Source: Endothia cerciana
Taxonomy: Eukaryota > Ascomycota > Sordariomycetes > Diaporthales > Cryphonectriaceae
Direction: 5' to 3'
NCBI GenBank assembly: GCA_026119935.1
Contig: JALRMH010000067.1
Location: forward strand, 93,808 to 157,807
DNA: 64,000 bases
The notes under the pieces are model-generated. The model made no database searches and had not been told where the DNA came from. It saw nothing but the letters and a program-made list of their open reading frames with translations. Shown here piece after piece: positions 1-11,101 of this stretch. Numbering within the stretch: position 1 is the first letter of the stretch; every line of letters begins with the position of its first letter. A program made the position numbers and the translations under genes.

Positions 1-1
1 C

Positions 2-973
2 AAGAAAGCGGAAACCACCAGAGAGCCCTCGCAATACACGTCTACGGCAGATGCGGCCAAGGCTTCGCAGCTGAACCCAACAGCCCGTGCAGCTCTACTA
101 GGGGAGAAGCAGCTGCCGGGAAAATCCGTGTTCGACTTCCTGTCGTCCGCGGCCAGAGACCGGCTGGCGGCCGCGACTGGGAAAGGGGACTTACCGCAGG
201 CCAAAGGTGAGATCCCTGAAGGCTATGTTCTCTCAGAAGAGGCGAAGAAGCGCAGCCTCTTGGAACGGATTCCGAAGCTTGACAAGCCGAGCGCGCTGGC
301 AGCCATGACCAGAGGGGCCACAGGTGGCGGTCCGTATGGAGACAGTGAGGATAAACGAGCCAGATACAGGAGCTATCTGGAGCTGCAGGCCGGGCTCCGG
401 AGCGAACCACCGGAAAAGCCGCCCAAAATGACCGGCGAGGAATGGATACAGGAGTTGAATGAGTTCTATAATGTTGCCAGGATATTCAGGCCCATGACAG
501 GGACTATGGCGTCTCGATTCACGACGTCCAAGCCCACCTCCACTTCGGATATGGCGACGGGCTCCGATGGCAAGGCTGGGGGTGCCGGGCTGTTGTCCAA
601 GCCTGCGGCCAGGCCTGAGGATCCCGCAGAGGCGGCTGCCCGGATGAATATGTTTGGGCCCATGACGAGGTCCGTTGGCGAGTTCTTCCCAACGCGCCTC
701 CTCTGCAAACGATTCAATGTCAAAGCGCCGGCAAATGTGCAGCGAGATGGAGACGGCAAGGCCAAGGGCGCGCACATACCGGGAACTGCAGCGATAGAAC
801 CGCAGGCCAGCAGCCATGGCGATGCATCAAGGGAGGACCAACCTCCGCTTAAGGGCCAGAGACAGGGGGGGGTTGTTGTGGATAGCGGGCGGAACGAGGC
901 TTTAGAGGGCAAACGAGCAGGAGAGCAGGTGTTCAAAGCCATCTTTGGCGACAGTAGCGATGAGGAGAGCTAG
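2..973 (+). CDS. GPATCH1/TGH-type G-patch protein, C-terminal part (5' end outside window)
   Basis: The frame is open from the first bases of the window to the TAG at 971-973, so about 323 C-terminal residues are visible and the N-terminus, where the G-patch would lie, is upstream. The recognisable blocks are the segment beginning LLERIPKLDKPSALAAM, a following K/R-rich stretch (KRARYRSYLELQAGL), the GEEWIQELNEFYNVARIFRPM block and the diagnostic RSVGEFFPTRLLCKRFNVK. This LCKRFNV block and the preceding order match the C-terminal half of fungal GPATCH1 / TOUGH homologues, which are spliceosome-associated RNA-processing proteins of the nucleus. The tail ends in an acidic DSSDEES. No intron is visible in this portion. 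The family assignment is from remembered motif order; the function is known for the family, not shown here. Confidence 0.8.
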   Translation, partial: KKAETTREPSQYTSTADAAKASQLNPTARAALLGEKQLPGKSVFDFLSSAARDRLAAATGKGDLPQAKGEIPEGYVLSEEAKKRSLLERIPKLDKPSALAAMTRGATGGGPYGDSEDKRARYRSYLELQAGLRSEPPEKPPKMTGEEWIQELNEFYNVARIFRPMTGTMASRFTTSKPTSTSDMATGSDGKAGGAGLLSKPAARPEDPAEAAARMNMFGPMTRSVGEFFPTRLLCKRFNVKAPANVQRDGDGKAKGAHIPGTAAIEPQASSHGDASREDQPPLKGQRQGGVVVDSGRNEALEGKRAGEQVFKAIFGDSSDEES

Positions 974-1754
974 CATATCCGCACCACTGAAGTCTGATTT
1001 AGGTACTCAGTCACCGTGGGTATGGTGCCGAGAGGAACATGCTCTAGCTCCAAGTCGGCTATGTCTAATATCAGGTGAAGCGACAGCCCCTGAAGCCATC
1101 ACGCCTCACAAGAGGCCAAGACAGCGCTGGTGCCCCGACAAGACAATTACAGGCTGCGCAAACACCACAACACCGTACCGTGGTTGTCAAGGCACCTCAA
1201 CCCTGTGTTCTACTCCACGAAGAGGGACAGACGTACCTTGACGTTTTGTGATGAGGATCCAGGTTCGCGCTAACAAGACCCGAAGGAGACGAGGAACCAG
1301 GCCCACAACGGGTGCAGAACACCGATGCCGGGAAGCACCCTCCTATAGGCACCTGCGCTAGCTCGAGGCCCAGCCAGGTTTGTGGTACCTGGCACGCCTG
1401 CGGCCTGGGCACATCACAGCGCGGCTAGCCCACGTTGGATCCTCAACGACGCCCAGGACCAGTCCTAGGCTGAGCGTCCTACCATCCCAATATCCAACCA
1501 TCCACACCTTCATCTCTCACCTCATTTCGATTCGCCCGCCCGCAATTTGACGGCAATTCTACCACGCCCCGGAAACCCACTCGCCTCGTCCCGCCTCGTC
1601 CTGGCGTCCTGGTCGTCTTCGATGCGTGCGCACACTCCATTGCGAATTGGCACTGTTTCTCGCTTCGACCTGCCGCTCTCCTCTTCAGCGTTCCATTTGT
1701 GACCGAGGCACCCACCACACTGCAGCACAGCGTTGGTCTTCTCGTTGTCGTCCA
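974..1754. other. Intergenic stretch / 5' leader of the Whi2-like gene
   Basis: No open frame here has coding-like composition. The right half (about 1480-1750) is pyrimidine-rich, as expected for the promoter and leader of the next gene. Confidence 0.5.
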
Positions 1755-1781
1755 ATGCCGGCGTCCAGTGACTCGTTCTAG

Positions 1782-3740
1782 CCGCCGACATACCTCTTCG
1801 GCACTTCTCCTGAGGTCAGAACACCACGAGAACCACCCAAGACGGCAGGCGACGGTACTCCCTCTCCCACTCCAACCCCATCGACACAGACTGATCCCGT
1901 CCGACGGAACGTTACTGCCGTCTCCACCTCAATCAAGTTGTCAGCGCCGCAGGAATCCAGTCCCGGACCCTCGGCGTCCAGCCCTGGACCATCCCACCCG
2001 AGACGGCACGTCGTTGACGAGGCCCTGTGCGCATTCAATCAGCCAACAGCCAGCGTCACTCAGGACAGCTTGGCCCAGCCTGTCCACCACCGGCATCACC
2101 ATCGCCAACACCACGATCACAATTCTGCCTCCGCACCCGAGGACACACCGCAGTCTCCGCCGCCACGGTACCCGGCTTCCGAAGCCTCTGTCTCGACTCT
2201 CACCTCGGCCGTCCCTTTTCGTACAGCACCACCGCCTTTCTCCTCGCTCTTCGTCGCCCCCTCGCCCGCCGATCAGCCGGACGCCGTCTCCTCTGCTGTA
2301 GAGACACGAAACTCCCCGTGCCCTGATCTTGCCGGTTCCGATTCTTTCGATCTCCCAGAGTCCCACCCTCGCGAGAAAGCATCCGCTCCTGCGTACGAAC
2401 CACCTGCTGCCTCTGGCTCCTCCGAACCCTCGACCGTCTATCAAGACACTGTCGCGGAAACCAAGCGTGCTCTTCCCCAGGACACAAAGGCAGAGGGCAG
2501 CTCACGCGCCAAGGACGACGAGACCGAACCGCCACCAGCATACTCGGAGGGATACAGCCCCCTCCAGTCTTTCACATACGTGATGGCTGCCGCCGGAGGA
2601 GCTTCGAGTATTATTACTCAAGTGCAACAGGGTGGTCCGCCCATCAACACGCTCGGAGGTAAGGAGCTACCAGCTTGGAGCACGGCATGGCGCGCTTGCG
2701 AAACGTATCGCTGACTCCGGTCAATCGCAGATGTCGGCGCCGACGAGACCATCTCCATGGACCTACGGTAGGTCGATTTAATACCCCGATATGTGACGAC
2801 GGCTCGCGCTGACATGCAACACCAGGGGCACGCGTTTCGTTCTCTCCAGGGATGAGCTCTTGACGCTGCCGGAGTTTGTCCTTCTCTCCCTGTTCCCGAA
2901 TGGGCTGTTCCCCGAAGGGCATATGGGTGGTGCCACTGAGGGAGACGCCGTTCAGGTTGATGTAGGCCAATACCATATGACCTATTCAGGCTACCGTACA
3001 CACAGACTGACGCAAGGTTCCACGGCAGTATGATCCAGAGTCTCTGCAATACATGCTCGACTTCTTCCGCAAGGTGGCATCGTCCATCCCCTCCGATACA
3101 TCACCCCCCGCGTCACAAGACGGCGACGTGATGCCCATAGAACCGCTGGTGGGTGCATCACGCGACGACGCCTCCAAGAGGGCGGGCATCATCGTGCTGC
3201 GGGAAGACCTCGACTTCTACGTGATCCCGCCAAAGGCTGGCATTCAACAGGCGGAGATGATCGAGGTCAAGAGGGCCGCAGCCAGGGCGTTGCTGAAGCA
3301 GGATGGCATCTTTTCTGGGCTCAAGCGCAGTGACGAGCCAGGAACCACAGAGGCGCATCTCATCGAGATGTTGACGGCAGGGTAGGTCACATAACCTCTA
3401 GATTGCAAAGGCCCTGATCCGAGACTCGCACTTGCTAATACGATTCCACAGCGGCTTCAACCATGATGACCAATGGGGACACCGAGCAGGCGAGCCTGGC
3501 AAGGCTGTCGTCTGCAGTCTGGCGCTGGCACGGCTGCGTAGCGACATCCGTGGAAACGAGATGGGCGGCAATAATGCAGTCGGCATGGCACAGAAGCTTC
3601 TGCTCTTCTGGCGGAAGCCAGCTAGAAGATGCTGGTGGGAGGGGGTTGAGCTCGGCGATGTGGAGGGCGTGGAAGGCAAGCTGAAGGTGTGGATTAGGCG
3701 GGTGTGGACACTCGAGATGAGCGTCATCGGGCTGCGATGA
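1782..3740 (+). CDS. Whi2-like BTB/POZ-fold stress regulator, five exons, 5' end unresolved
   Basis: Exons run from about 1782 to 2658, then 2731-2767, 2826-2961, 3029-3381 and 3452-3740; all four joins keep frame and use GTAAGG/GTAGGT/GTAGGC-type donors with CAG acceptors. The N-terminal 260 or so residues are a Pro/Ser/Thr-rich disordered region. The conserved part starts at GTRFVLSRDELLTLPEFVLL, followed by SLFPNGLFPEGH, YDPESLQYMLDFFRK and a REDLDFYVIP block, the pattern of the Whi2 family. In yeast Whi2 works with the Psr phosphatases in the general stress response and nutrient (TORC1) signalling. The odd point is the start: the frame from 1782 to 2583 has no ATG. An ATG at 1755 is in frame but is followed after eight codons by TAG (1779-1781), which is itself a good TTCTAG splice acceptor. 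Translation therefore probably begins in an upstream spliced exon that I could not place. Confidence 0.75.
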
Positions 3741-4796
3741 TGCTGACATATTGCATGAGTAGCGGGGCGAGCGTTGTTTTTTTATTATACGGGGCAGAGA
3801 TGGGAGGTTGAAGACATACCCTTTTGCTGAGCCTTCGGCATTAGTATATCAGGGTGCATTAACCTAGTAAAGCCTGGCAGCTAGTGGAGCAGTGGGGAGG
3901 CAGTTCTTATATCGTCAAGAGGTTTCAGCGGCATAATACAGATACCACTTCTTGTTGACAGCCCAGGGACACCCATTGAGACATGCGTTATCACTTGTTC
4001 GAATTGGCAGATGAACACTGGGGCGTTCCGTGGTGAGTACTTCTGGAACGACCTGGGAATAGGTGAGGTAAATGAAGCACTTGGGTAACTTTAGTTCATC
4101 AGTACCGATGTCAACAAGACGAGATGCGGGATGCCCAAAATCCCTTCCCATGCCTTTGGGGCACTACATCTAAACCAGCCTAGGCGTGTCTCAAACCATA
4201 CTAATATGGTGCTGTAGGGGCGGGTAGTGAGCAAGAATGGCGGAGGAGGTCGAGCGCGACCTGAGGGGTCGACGGTGATCTCTCTTGGCAGGCCAAGGTG
4301 GCGAACGTGAAACCACCAGTCCCTTGGATGGTGCACACATGATCAAACTGCCCATCGTGGGGATCCAGTACCCGACCATACAAGCGAGGCTGAAAGGACG
4401 TTACACCGAAGAGGCCTAGTTCCCTCGCAGTGTTGGGCAACAGTGAACACAACAGCGCCTCCGTCCTCGAGGGGTAACAGAGGGAAAACTGGCACATGCA
4501 GCACATCTACTATTCGTGCTCACTCGTGCCTATAGTGGTAATTGACAGGAATTCGACTTCCACCTCACGCTCGGTACAGACTTATTGCAGGAGATTATCT
4601 GATGCTCTGGCCGGGCACGCGGGGTACGTCCTTTTGTGAGGACGGCACATAGACGGTCTAGCTCATTCCTCTCAACAGGTAAGTACATGGCTCTTCACCT
4701 CGGATGGCCCCAGTTGGGAGTCCCAGCCTGTCTCTCCCCTTCGATCAAGCTTGAGAATCCCCAGATAGGCTGAGACGGACTCCCTAGGTTGCCGAC
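3741..4796. other. Intergenic stretch
   Basis: About 1 kb between the Whi2-like stop and the dehydrogenase pseudogene. No coding-like frame, repeat or RNA gene recognised. Confidence 0.5.
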
Positions 4797-6798
4797 ATGG
4801 GACGGCTTCTTGAAGTCCTGGCTGTCACGACGGGCCCTGTCTTGTCATACGGCTCTCGTCCTAGCGCAGTCTACCATCTAGTCAGCAGCATCATGCCCAA
4901 CGGTGCTGAGCCCGTCCTACGATGCTCCAGTCGTGGGCTCAGGGTGGACCGCGCAGCTAATCGCGCAGAACCTAGTGGCGCCCCGGGCTATCGTCTTGGA
5001 CGAGGACGGGGCCCTCATCGTCGTTCAGCAGGGCGTGGGCATTCTACACATGACATTCAGCGACAACGGGGGGGCTTGCCTTGTTGTCAACCAGACCAAG
5101 ACCTTGGTGGACAACACGGATGTGCGTAAGCTCCTACATCCTGCCTCAAAATTTCACGGGGTCAATCTCCATGGAGGCGACAGAAGACCTTGCTTACAAT
5201 CGTGATCATGTAGCCGAACCACGGCGTCCAACTGTCGGCCGATGGGGGATCCCCCTATATGCATCGACATCGAACGAAGTGTACCGATGGCCTTACAATG
5301 CCGCCGACGGAACGGTGGGGGATAGTGTCACGCTCGTTACAAATATGAGCAATACGGACGTGAGTTCGCGAAAGCTCAGCCTTCATGCCTTGATTCATTT
5401 TTGAGTTGCGAGGGGAGCATGGTTTCGAGCAAACCGTCGGTAAAGGAGGGGTCAACAAAGGTTTTGCCACGCGACATATCGTGAGATCCTCTGCCATGCA
5501 ACAGTCGAAAATCTCTAGAACCCTTCCAGGTTCGACCCTAGGATGATGTCCTACGACGAGCCTTCTGCGAGGGGTCATCCAGATGGAGCAGCCTGTTTTA
5601 GGGCAGTTTCCCATGAGCTACTGCCTTTGGGGACAATTTTTGTGCCCGGAGATTGGACAGTTGCCATGTGGGAAGTTGTGTGTGTTGACAACCAATGTTT
5701 GAGGCCCCGATCGTTGGGTCCTTGCAATGCACATGTTGCTAGTATTTGGCAATCAAACCAATGCTGACTCGACGATACCACAGCATGTTTCGCGCACCCT
5801 CCTGCTCTCGCAAAAGGCCAATGGCACCTTGATAGTCTCGCGCGGCAGTTCAGAGAATATGGACATGGTTGCCCAGCAGCTCAGCTCTGGCCACTCTCAG
5901 ATCAGGGCCTTCAACATCACTAGCTTGCCCGCCGGCCGACCGTACAACTTTCCCTCTGAGGGCAGGCTGCTGGGCTGGGGCTTGAGGAACAGTGTTGGTG
6001 TTGCAGAGCACCCGGCTACCGGTGGCATCTTCTCCGTGGAGAATTCGGCTGATCAAGCCGACCGGAACGGGGCTGATATTCATCAGGACAACCCGGGAGA
6101 GGAGATGAACTACCACGGATTCCTCAACGACTCAACAGAGGGCCAGGGGGGCAATTATGGATACCCAGATTGTTTCGCGCTCTGGGGCACTAATATACCT
6201 GATCAGGGATCATTGACGGTCGGCAGCCAGTTCGCGTTGGATCCTTCAGACATCTTCAACGACACGACCTGCGCCCAAGACTTCGTTTCACCGCGGCTGA
6301 CCTTCCAGGCTCACACGGCTCCACTGGATATACTCTTCGACGCTGATGGCGCGGTTGCTTACATCACATACCACGGCAGCTGGGACAGGACCGGCGCTGT
6401 AGGCTATAGGCTGTCCGCTGTGCAATTCAAGGACGGGATGCCCGTGCCGCCATCCGACAGCACAAACTCCACGACGGATATTCTCAGCAATGCCGACCTG
6501 TCCAAGTGTCCAGATGGCTGTTTCCGGCCTGTGGGGCTTCGCCTGGGATCGCCAAGGGCGTCTGTTCATGAGCTCCGACTCGACAGGCGAGATATATGTC
6601 CTGCAGAAGGCGGAGGTGACGGCTGGCGGAACAGGCACGCCAACCAGCTCGACTTCAGGGACGCTGCTCACCTCAACCTCATCGTCCAATCTGGCGCCGC
6701 GGTCGGCTAGGCACCGGCCTGGCGGCGAGGCGATGTGGCTGACATGTCTGGCCGTTGCTCTGTCGCTGGTCTGTGGCATCTTCTTTACCATGGTCTAG
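4797..6798 (+). pseudogene. Broken PQQ-type pyranose/L-sorbosone dehydrogenase-like gene (secreted, GPI-type C-terminus)
   Basis: Translated blocks resemble fungal beta-propeller PQQ-dependent pyranose (AA12) / sorbosone dehydrogenases: SYDAPVVGSGWTAQLIAQNL, NHGVQLSADGG, LLGWGLRNSVGVAEHP, NSADQADRNGADIHQDNPGE, YITYHGSWDR and WDRQGRLFMSSDSTGEIYVL. The gene cannot be read in one piece. The mature N-terminus (from about 4884) is preceded in frame by a TAG near 4880. At the C run 5251-5255 the frame shifts from 0 to 2 in the middle of the SLYAST block. At about 6535-6540 it shifts again between RPVGL and AWDRQG. Introns at 5122-5213 and 5360-5783 splice in frame; the second, 424 nt, is several times longer than others in this window. 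The end is Ser/Thr-rich followed by a hydrophobic tail (AMWLTCLAVALSLVCGIFF), as in GPI-anchored proteins. All neighbours read cleanly, so decay is more likely than poor sequence, but two of the lesions sit at or near short homopolymers. Confidence 0.75.
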
Positions 6799-7488
6799 TG
6801 GCGAGGTGTAAGGGCGGCTCTTGGGAGTCAATGTCAATTGACTCCTCGAGGCAACACAGGGAAGGCAATGCATTATCTGATCAAGAATGGTGTGCGGAAC
6901 CAGGCTCGTGATGGTTGAGGACAAACGATTTTGACCACTCCGTTCTTCTTTTGGCCCAGTAACCTTTAGTGGCAGAGTCGTTCTGCCTGCTGGATCATCT
7001 TGTCTGAGCAAGCTTTTGGAGCGGCGGGGTATGGACCCCCCCCCCCCCCGGCTGCGATGATGGTCAGATCGTAGCCTCACGGCGTTTCTTCGGGTTGGCT
7101 TTCATAGAAAGAGTTCATGTAGCGCCACTCGACTGATGCTAGCCAGGTTGGTCTTGTGGTTTCTGAGCATTGGGCCACGGGCGAGGAATGAGGGATATAT
7201 ATGCGAGTCTTGAAGCCCAGGCGGGAATGCTGTCTCGACAGAACAAACCAGTTCACTTTGCCTGCATGTCGTCGTCGAAACATATGGCTTTGTTGTCGAT
7301 TTGACTTTCACGGCGACCGTTTCCTGATATCGTCAAGGGGCATCACCAGGATACATCTTCACATTTCTTGAGAGCGTCCAGAGTCCTGCCTTTTTATCGA
7401 ATAGCCCGTCATTACCCGAACGCCGTGCAGCAGCCTCTTGAATGCATCGCCTTTCTCTCCCACTTGCACATGACCCTGCCCTTCTCGG
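6799..7488. other. Convergent intergenic stretch with C14 tract
   Basis: Lies between the 3' end of the dehydrogenase relic (+) and the 3' end of SEC13 (-). Holds an uninterrupted run of 14 C at 7036-7049. No gene seen. Confidence 0.5.
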
Positions 7489-8681
7489 TTACTCCTCCAG
7501 CGTCTTAACGACATCCCACTCGCCCCTCAGGTTCTCTTTCCATAGTGTGACCTTGTTATCGCCGCCGCTAACAGCAAGGACATTGCCGCTCAGGGACCAG
7601 CTCACACGCCAGACGCGGGCATCGAAGTTGAGCACCTTGGAGTTCCACTGGCCGGGGGTGGATGGGTCGGACGTCCAGATGCGCACCGTCTTGTCCTGGG
7701 ACGCGCTCGCAATGTAGCTCTTCTGTAGCACCGTCGGGCTCCAGGCGACATCGCGCACCCAGTCGGTGTGGCCCGTCAGGGGCTCCCGTTCTAGCTTGTA
7801 GCTATTAGTTGCCGGATCAAAGACCCAGATCTTGACCAGGTTGTCGCAGCCTCCCGTCACAAATCGCCGGTTGCCGGTCGCGCCGGGGCCGGGGGCGCTC
7901 GAGACGATGGAGCCGGGGGTGGTGGCAGGAGCCCAGGACACCGAGTTGACGCCGAGGCCGTGGGCGGGGAAACTGCTGTGGTCGAAGTTGTTGTCCTTGA
8001 ACTCGACGACGGAGACGTTCCCGTCGGACGACCCGCAGGCCAGCAGGCAGCCGGACTCGTGGGGGGACCAGGAGACGATGTTGACGGAGGCCTTGTGCAG
8101 GGCGAAGTCGAAGATGCGCTGCCAGGAGCCCTGCTGCTCGCGCCAGATGAAGACCTTGCCGTCGAAGCCGGCCGAGGCCAGGATGTTGCCGTACTTGGGG
8201 TGCGCCCAGGATACACACCAGACTGCGCCCTCGTGTCTGTCAACGCGATACCACATAACTGTCAGCCCCAGTCCAGGCCCCGGCCTGTCCCCGTCGATGT
8301 CCCCCTTGGATTCAGACTCACCCCTTGAGTGTCTCGGTCAACCGCTGAGACTCACCCTCGATCTCGAAGATCTTGATCGTGCGGTCGGAGGAGCAGGTGG
8401 CGAGGCGGCGGCCGTAGTAGTCGAGGACAGCATCGTGCTAGAGAATAGCAGGTGGTGTCAGTGGCAGTCAACAGGAGTGGCCTTGTCGCAGCAGGCGCAT
8501 CAGCCGGCCGTGGGGTCCCGGTGTAGTCGCCCAGGGCATCTTGCGTTTGGTGCCTGACGTACTATCATGTCATCATGACCAGAGTTGGAAATCACCTGCG
8601 TCGCCTGCTGGGCCTGTCAGTCTCGAGAGCGATCTCAACCGTTCGTGTCTCGCGGGATATGGGAGCAGATCCACAGACCAT
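7489..8681 (-). CDS. SEC13: SEC13, COPII outer-coat and nuclear-pore beta-propeller protein
   Basis: Read on the minus strand, the exons are 8679-8681 (the ATG alone), 8563-8604, 8322-8437 and 7489-8236, giving 302 residues, the usual Sec13 size. The start MATQVISNSGHDDMIHDAVL and the following DYYGRRLATCSSDRTIKIF are highly characteristic. WD repeats follow with HEGAVWCVSWAHPKYGNILA, DKTVRIWTSDPS and NVLAVSGGDNKVTLWKE. Sec13 pairs with Sec31 in the COPII cage at ER exit sites, with Nup145C/Nup85-type partners in the nuclear pore Y-complex, and with the SEA complex that tunes TORC1. The first coding exon is only three nucleotides and its donor (GTCTGT) is weak, so the exact start is the least certain part. 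The internal joins are well supported (GTACGT and GTGAGT donors; CTGAC branch point before the second exon). Confidence 0.93.
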
Positions 8682-9768
8682 GTTGGCGGCCAAAGAAGGA
8701 GTCGATCGCGAATTGATGTTGTTCTTCGAACAGAATGCTTGCAAAGTCCGGAGTGTCCAGAAGGACAGCTAAGGAGGAGTGATAGGATTGCGCTGACGTT
8801 ACTATGTAAAAGCCACCCGAGGCGTGTTTGTTCGCGATGCTGGCAACTTGAGTCAACAGCTAATCGATACCGCAGGTAACCAGGTACCTCCAGCCAGGGC
8901 TGGCATACTGCGTGCAGCCCCTCCCCCCCTGTACACAGTAGCCCTTCAGCCTGTGAGCCTGGCCACTCGCCTGCAGGAACGCCCCACTACATCTGTGAGC
9001 TGTGGTTATGTAATCCAGGGTCTCCAGTAACGCCCGTGGCCGCAGCGTTAGCAGACCGTTCAAGTCGTTGGACCTCGGCTGTGTGGCCCAGACCACCGAT
9101 CGGTACAGTATGGCGACCGCCACCGTAATGCCTCCCATGATCACCACCTCGCCAACAGATATGATCTCTGCTCTCTACATCACCGCGTGAGCGAGAACAT
9201 ATTCCAACCACCTTCTGCAATGACTTGACTGTGGGCGAGATACCAAAACAGTCAGATCGAAACCGAAAGAAAATGGGAAGCTGCCCTGGCTGACCAAAAC
9301 CAGACCTGGCACCCCAACCCTCCTCCTACGGCGTAGGCTTCTCTCATTGTACAGTTACTGACTGCACATTCCCACACCATTGTGATATTGGCTCTCGCCT
9401 GCTCTCGAAGCTTCTCCAGAGGGTCCCCCCCCCAACCCTTCTGCTGTTTATGGTTATTGTTGTCGACGAACAATAGCCTCTCCCACATCCATTGTCCGGG
9501 TGCTGGTCCTGCATCTCGCCAACCCTCCAACTATTTAATCAGTCCCCGTCGACCACCCAGCTATTTTAGGCAGCCTTCCTCAAACCTGCCAACATTGTCG
9601 TCGAGCTTGACTTTTCCAACTCGCCGTCCTACTTTTGTGTGATCCAGCTCACACAACACACCTTTTCTTTTGAGGAACCCTATTATCTCATCCTCATCCT
9701 GAGTCGTCGTGATACTCAACACTCGTCGCATCATTGACCATCATCACCTCACGCCCAACACCACCACC
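8682..9768. other. Divergent promoter region between SEC13 and PEX20
   Basis: About 1.1 kb separating two divergently transcribed genes. The right part (9400-9760) is CT-rich, typical of fungal 5' leaders, and reads into the PEX20 start. No ORF with coding character. Confidence 0.5.
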
Positions 9769-11101
9769 ATGGCCGACAACAACCTCTGTGGTCCCTCCAA
9801 CCCTGCCAAGGGCTTGGTTGGTCATCTCGATCGCAACACCTCCCTCCAGCAGGATCGTGTTGTGACCACGTCGCCAGCCAGTGGCGGCACTGTACGTTCT
9901 TTCGATTATCCATGACTTTCAACATGTCTTTCAGCCTCAACCCGGCCCTGAGCTGACCAGATCATCACAGTCCTTCCGCTCTGAGAACCAGGCCGAGCAG
10001 GCCGAGAAGGCTCAAGCCGGGGCTGATGCTGCTTTCGCCGCCTTCACCACCCCCTCACCTCACTATGGTGACACCCTTCTGTACCCACCTCGGATTCCTC
10101 GGCCAACTCAGGGCTTCGCCAAACCCCCCACGCCCGCCCCTACCCTGAGTGGTCACACCGCCTCCTGGGTTGCGGACTTTCAGCGTTTGCAACTGGTCCC
10201 GGGCCAGCCGGCAGCTGCCAGCGTCCTTCAGGCCCGCACCCTTCGCCCTGGTGATCAGATACCCGACTTCAACAACTCTGCCCAGGGTCCCCGCGGGGCT
10301 TTCGGGGTGGCCAAGGGTCCCTTTGTGATGGCAGTGCCCACGTCCAGGGAGCATGAGAGTGAGATCAAGAACTACATGCGATTCGCGGCTGCCGGTCCTC
10401 GTGGGCTCTTCCAGCCACCTGAGCTATCCGACTCACCGTACACCCACTATCCCGAGAATGCCACCCTTGCCAACAGCACCGAGGAGGCCCTTGAGGCTGC
10501 CTTTGCCGCCTATGATGAGGATTTCCAGGCAGAGATGGACCAGTGGATGGGTGACCACGGCGACGAGGACCTCAACAAACACGATGACGCCCTGATCGAG
10601 ATTGCCTACCAGGAGTCCCGCTCCCGGTCGAAAAAGATCCCTACATTCCTCCCCCAGAAGGACCCGGAGACCAATGCCATCTACGACCGCATGCACGACC
10701 AGGAGCTGAAGAGGGCCGCTGCCCAGATCATGAACACCCTCAGCCAGAACCCCGATGAGAAGTACGGCAGGTCTTCCTTCGTTAATCTCATGGGTCGCTT
10801 GACCAGCGGCGAGGTGGTTGTCCAGGACGGACAACTCTTTGACACCGTTGCCAATCAGGTGATCGACGCCACGGCCGAGCCCCAGGCTAGTTCCGATGCG
10901 GCCCCTCCTGTTGTCGTCGTCCCCCCCGCCGTGGGCAATACCCGGCGCCAGAAAACCCCCAGCAGAGGCAAGAAGGTCGTCGACCCGGAGACTGCTGCCC
11001 AACTCGACCTGTTCGGGGCGCATCTCCGGGCCATGGCCGGTGACCAGGGCAAGGGTAAGGGAAAGGCTGAGCCCGCCCCAGAGCGTCATGACACGGCCTG
11101 A
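9769..11101 (+). CDS. PEX20: PEX20, peroxisomal PTS2 import co-receptor
   Basis: Exon 1 is 9769-9891 (ATG in an ACCACCATGG context), the intron is 9892-9970 (GTACGT...CACAG), and exon 2 is 9971-11101, giving 417 residues. The N-terminus MADNNLCGPSNPAKGLVGHL carries the conserved Cys (residue 7) that is mono-ubiquitinated for receptor recycling in Pex5/Pex20 proteins, followed by the LQQDR block. SFRSENQAEQAEKAQAGADA starts exon 2. A WxxxF-type peroxin-binding motif is visible in SWVADFQRL, and the second half contains helical acidic segments (EEALEAAFAAYDEDFQAEM). Pex20 acts with Pex7 to bring PTS2 proteins to the Pex13/Pex14 docking complex at the peroxisome membrane. The first half is Pro-rich and probably disordered. 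Recognition rests on the N-terminal Cys block and the WxxxF motif. Confidence 0.88.
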
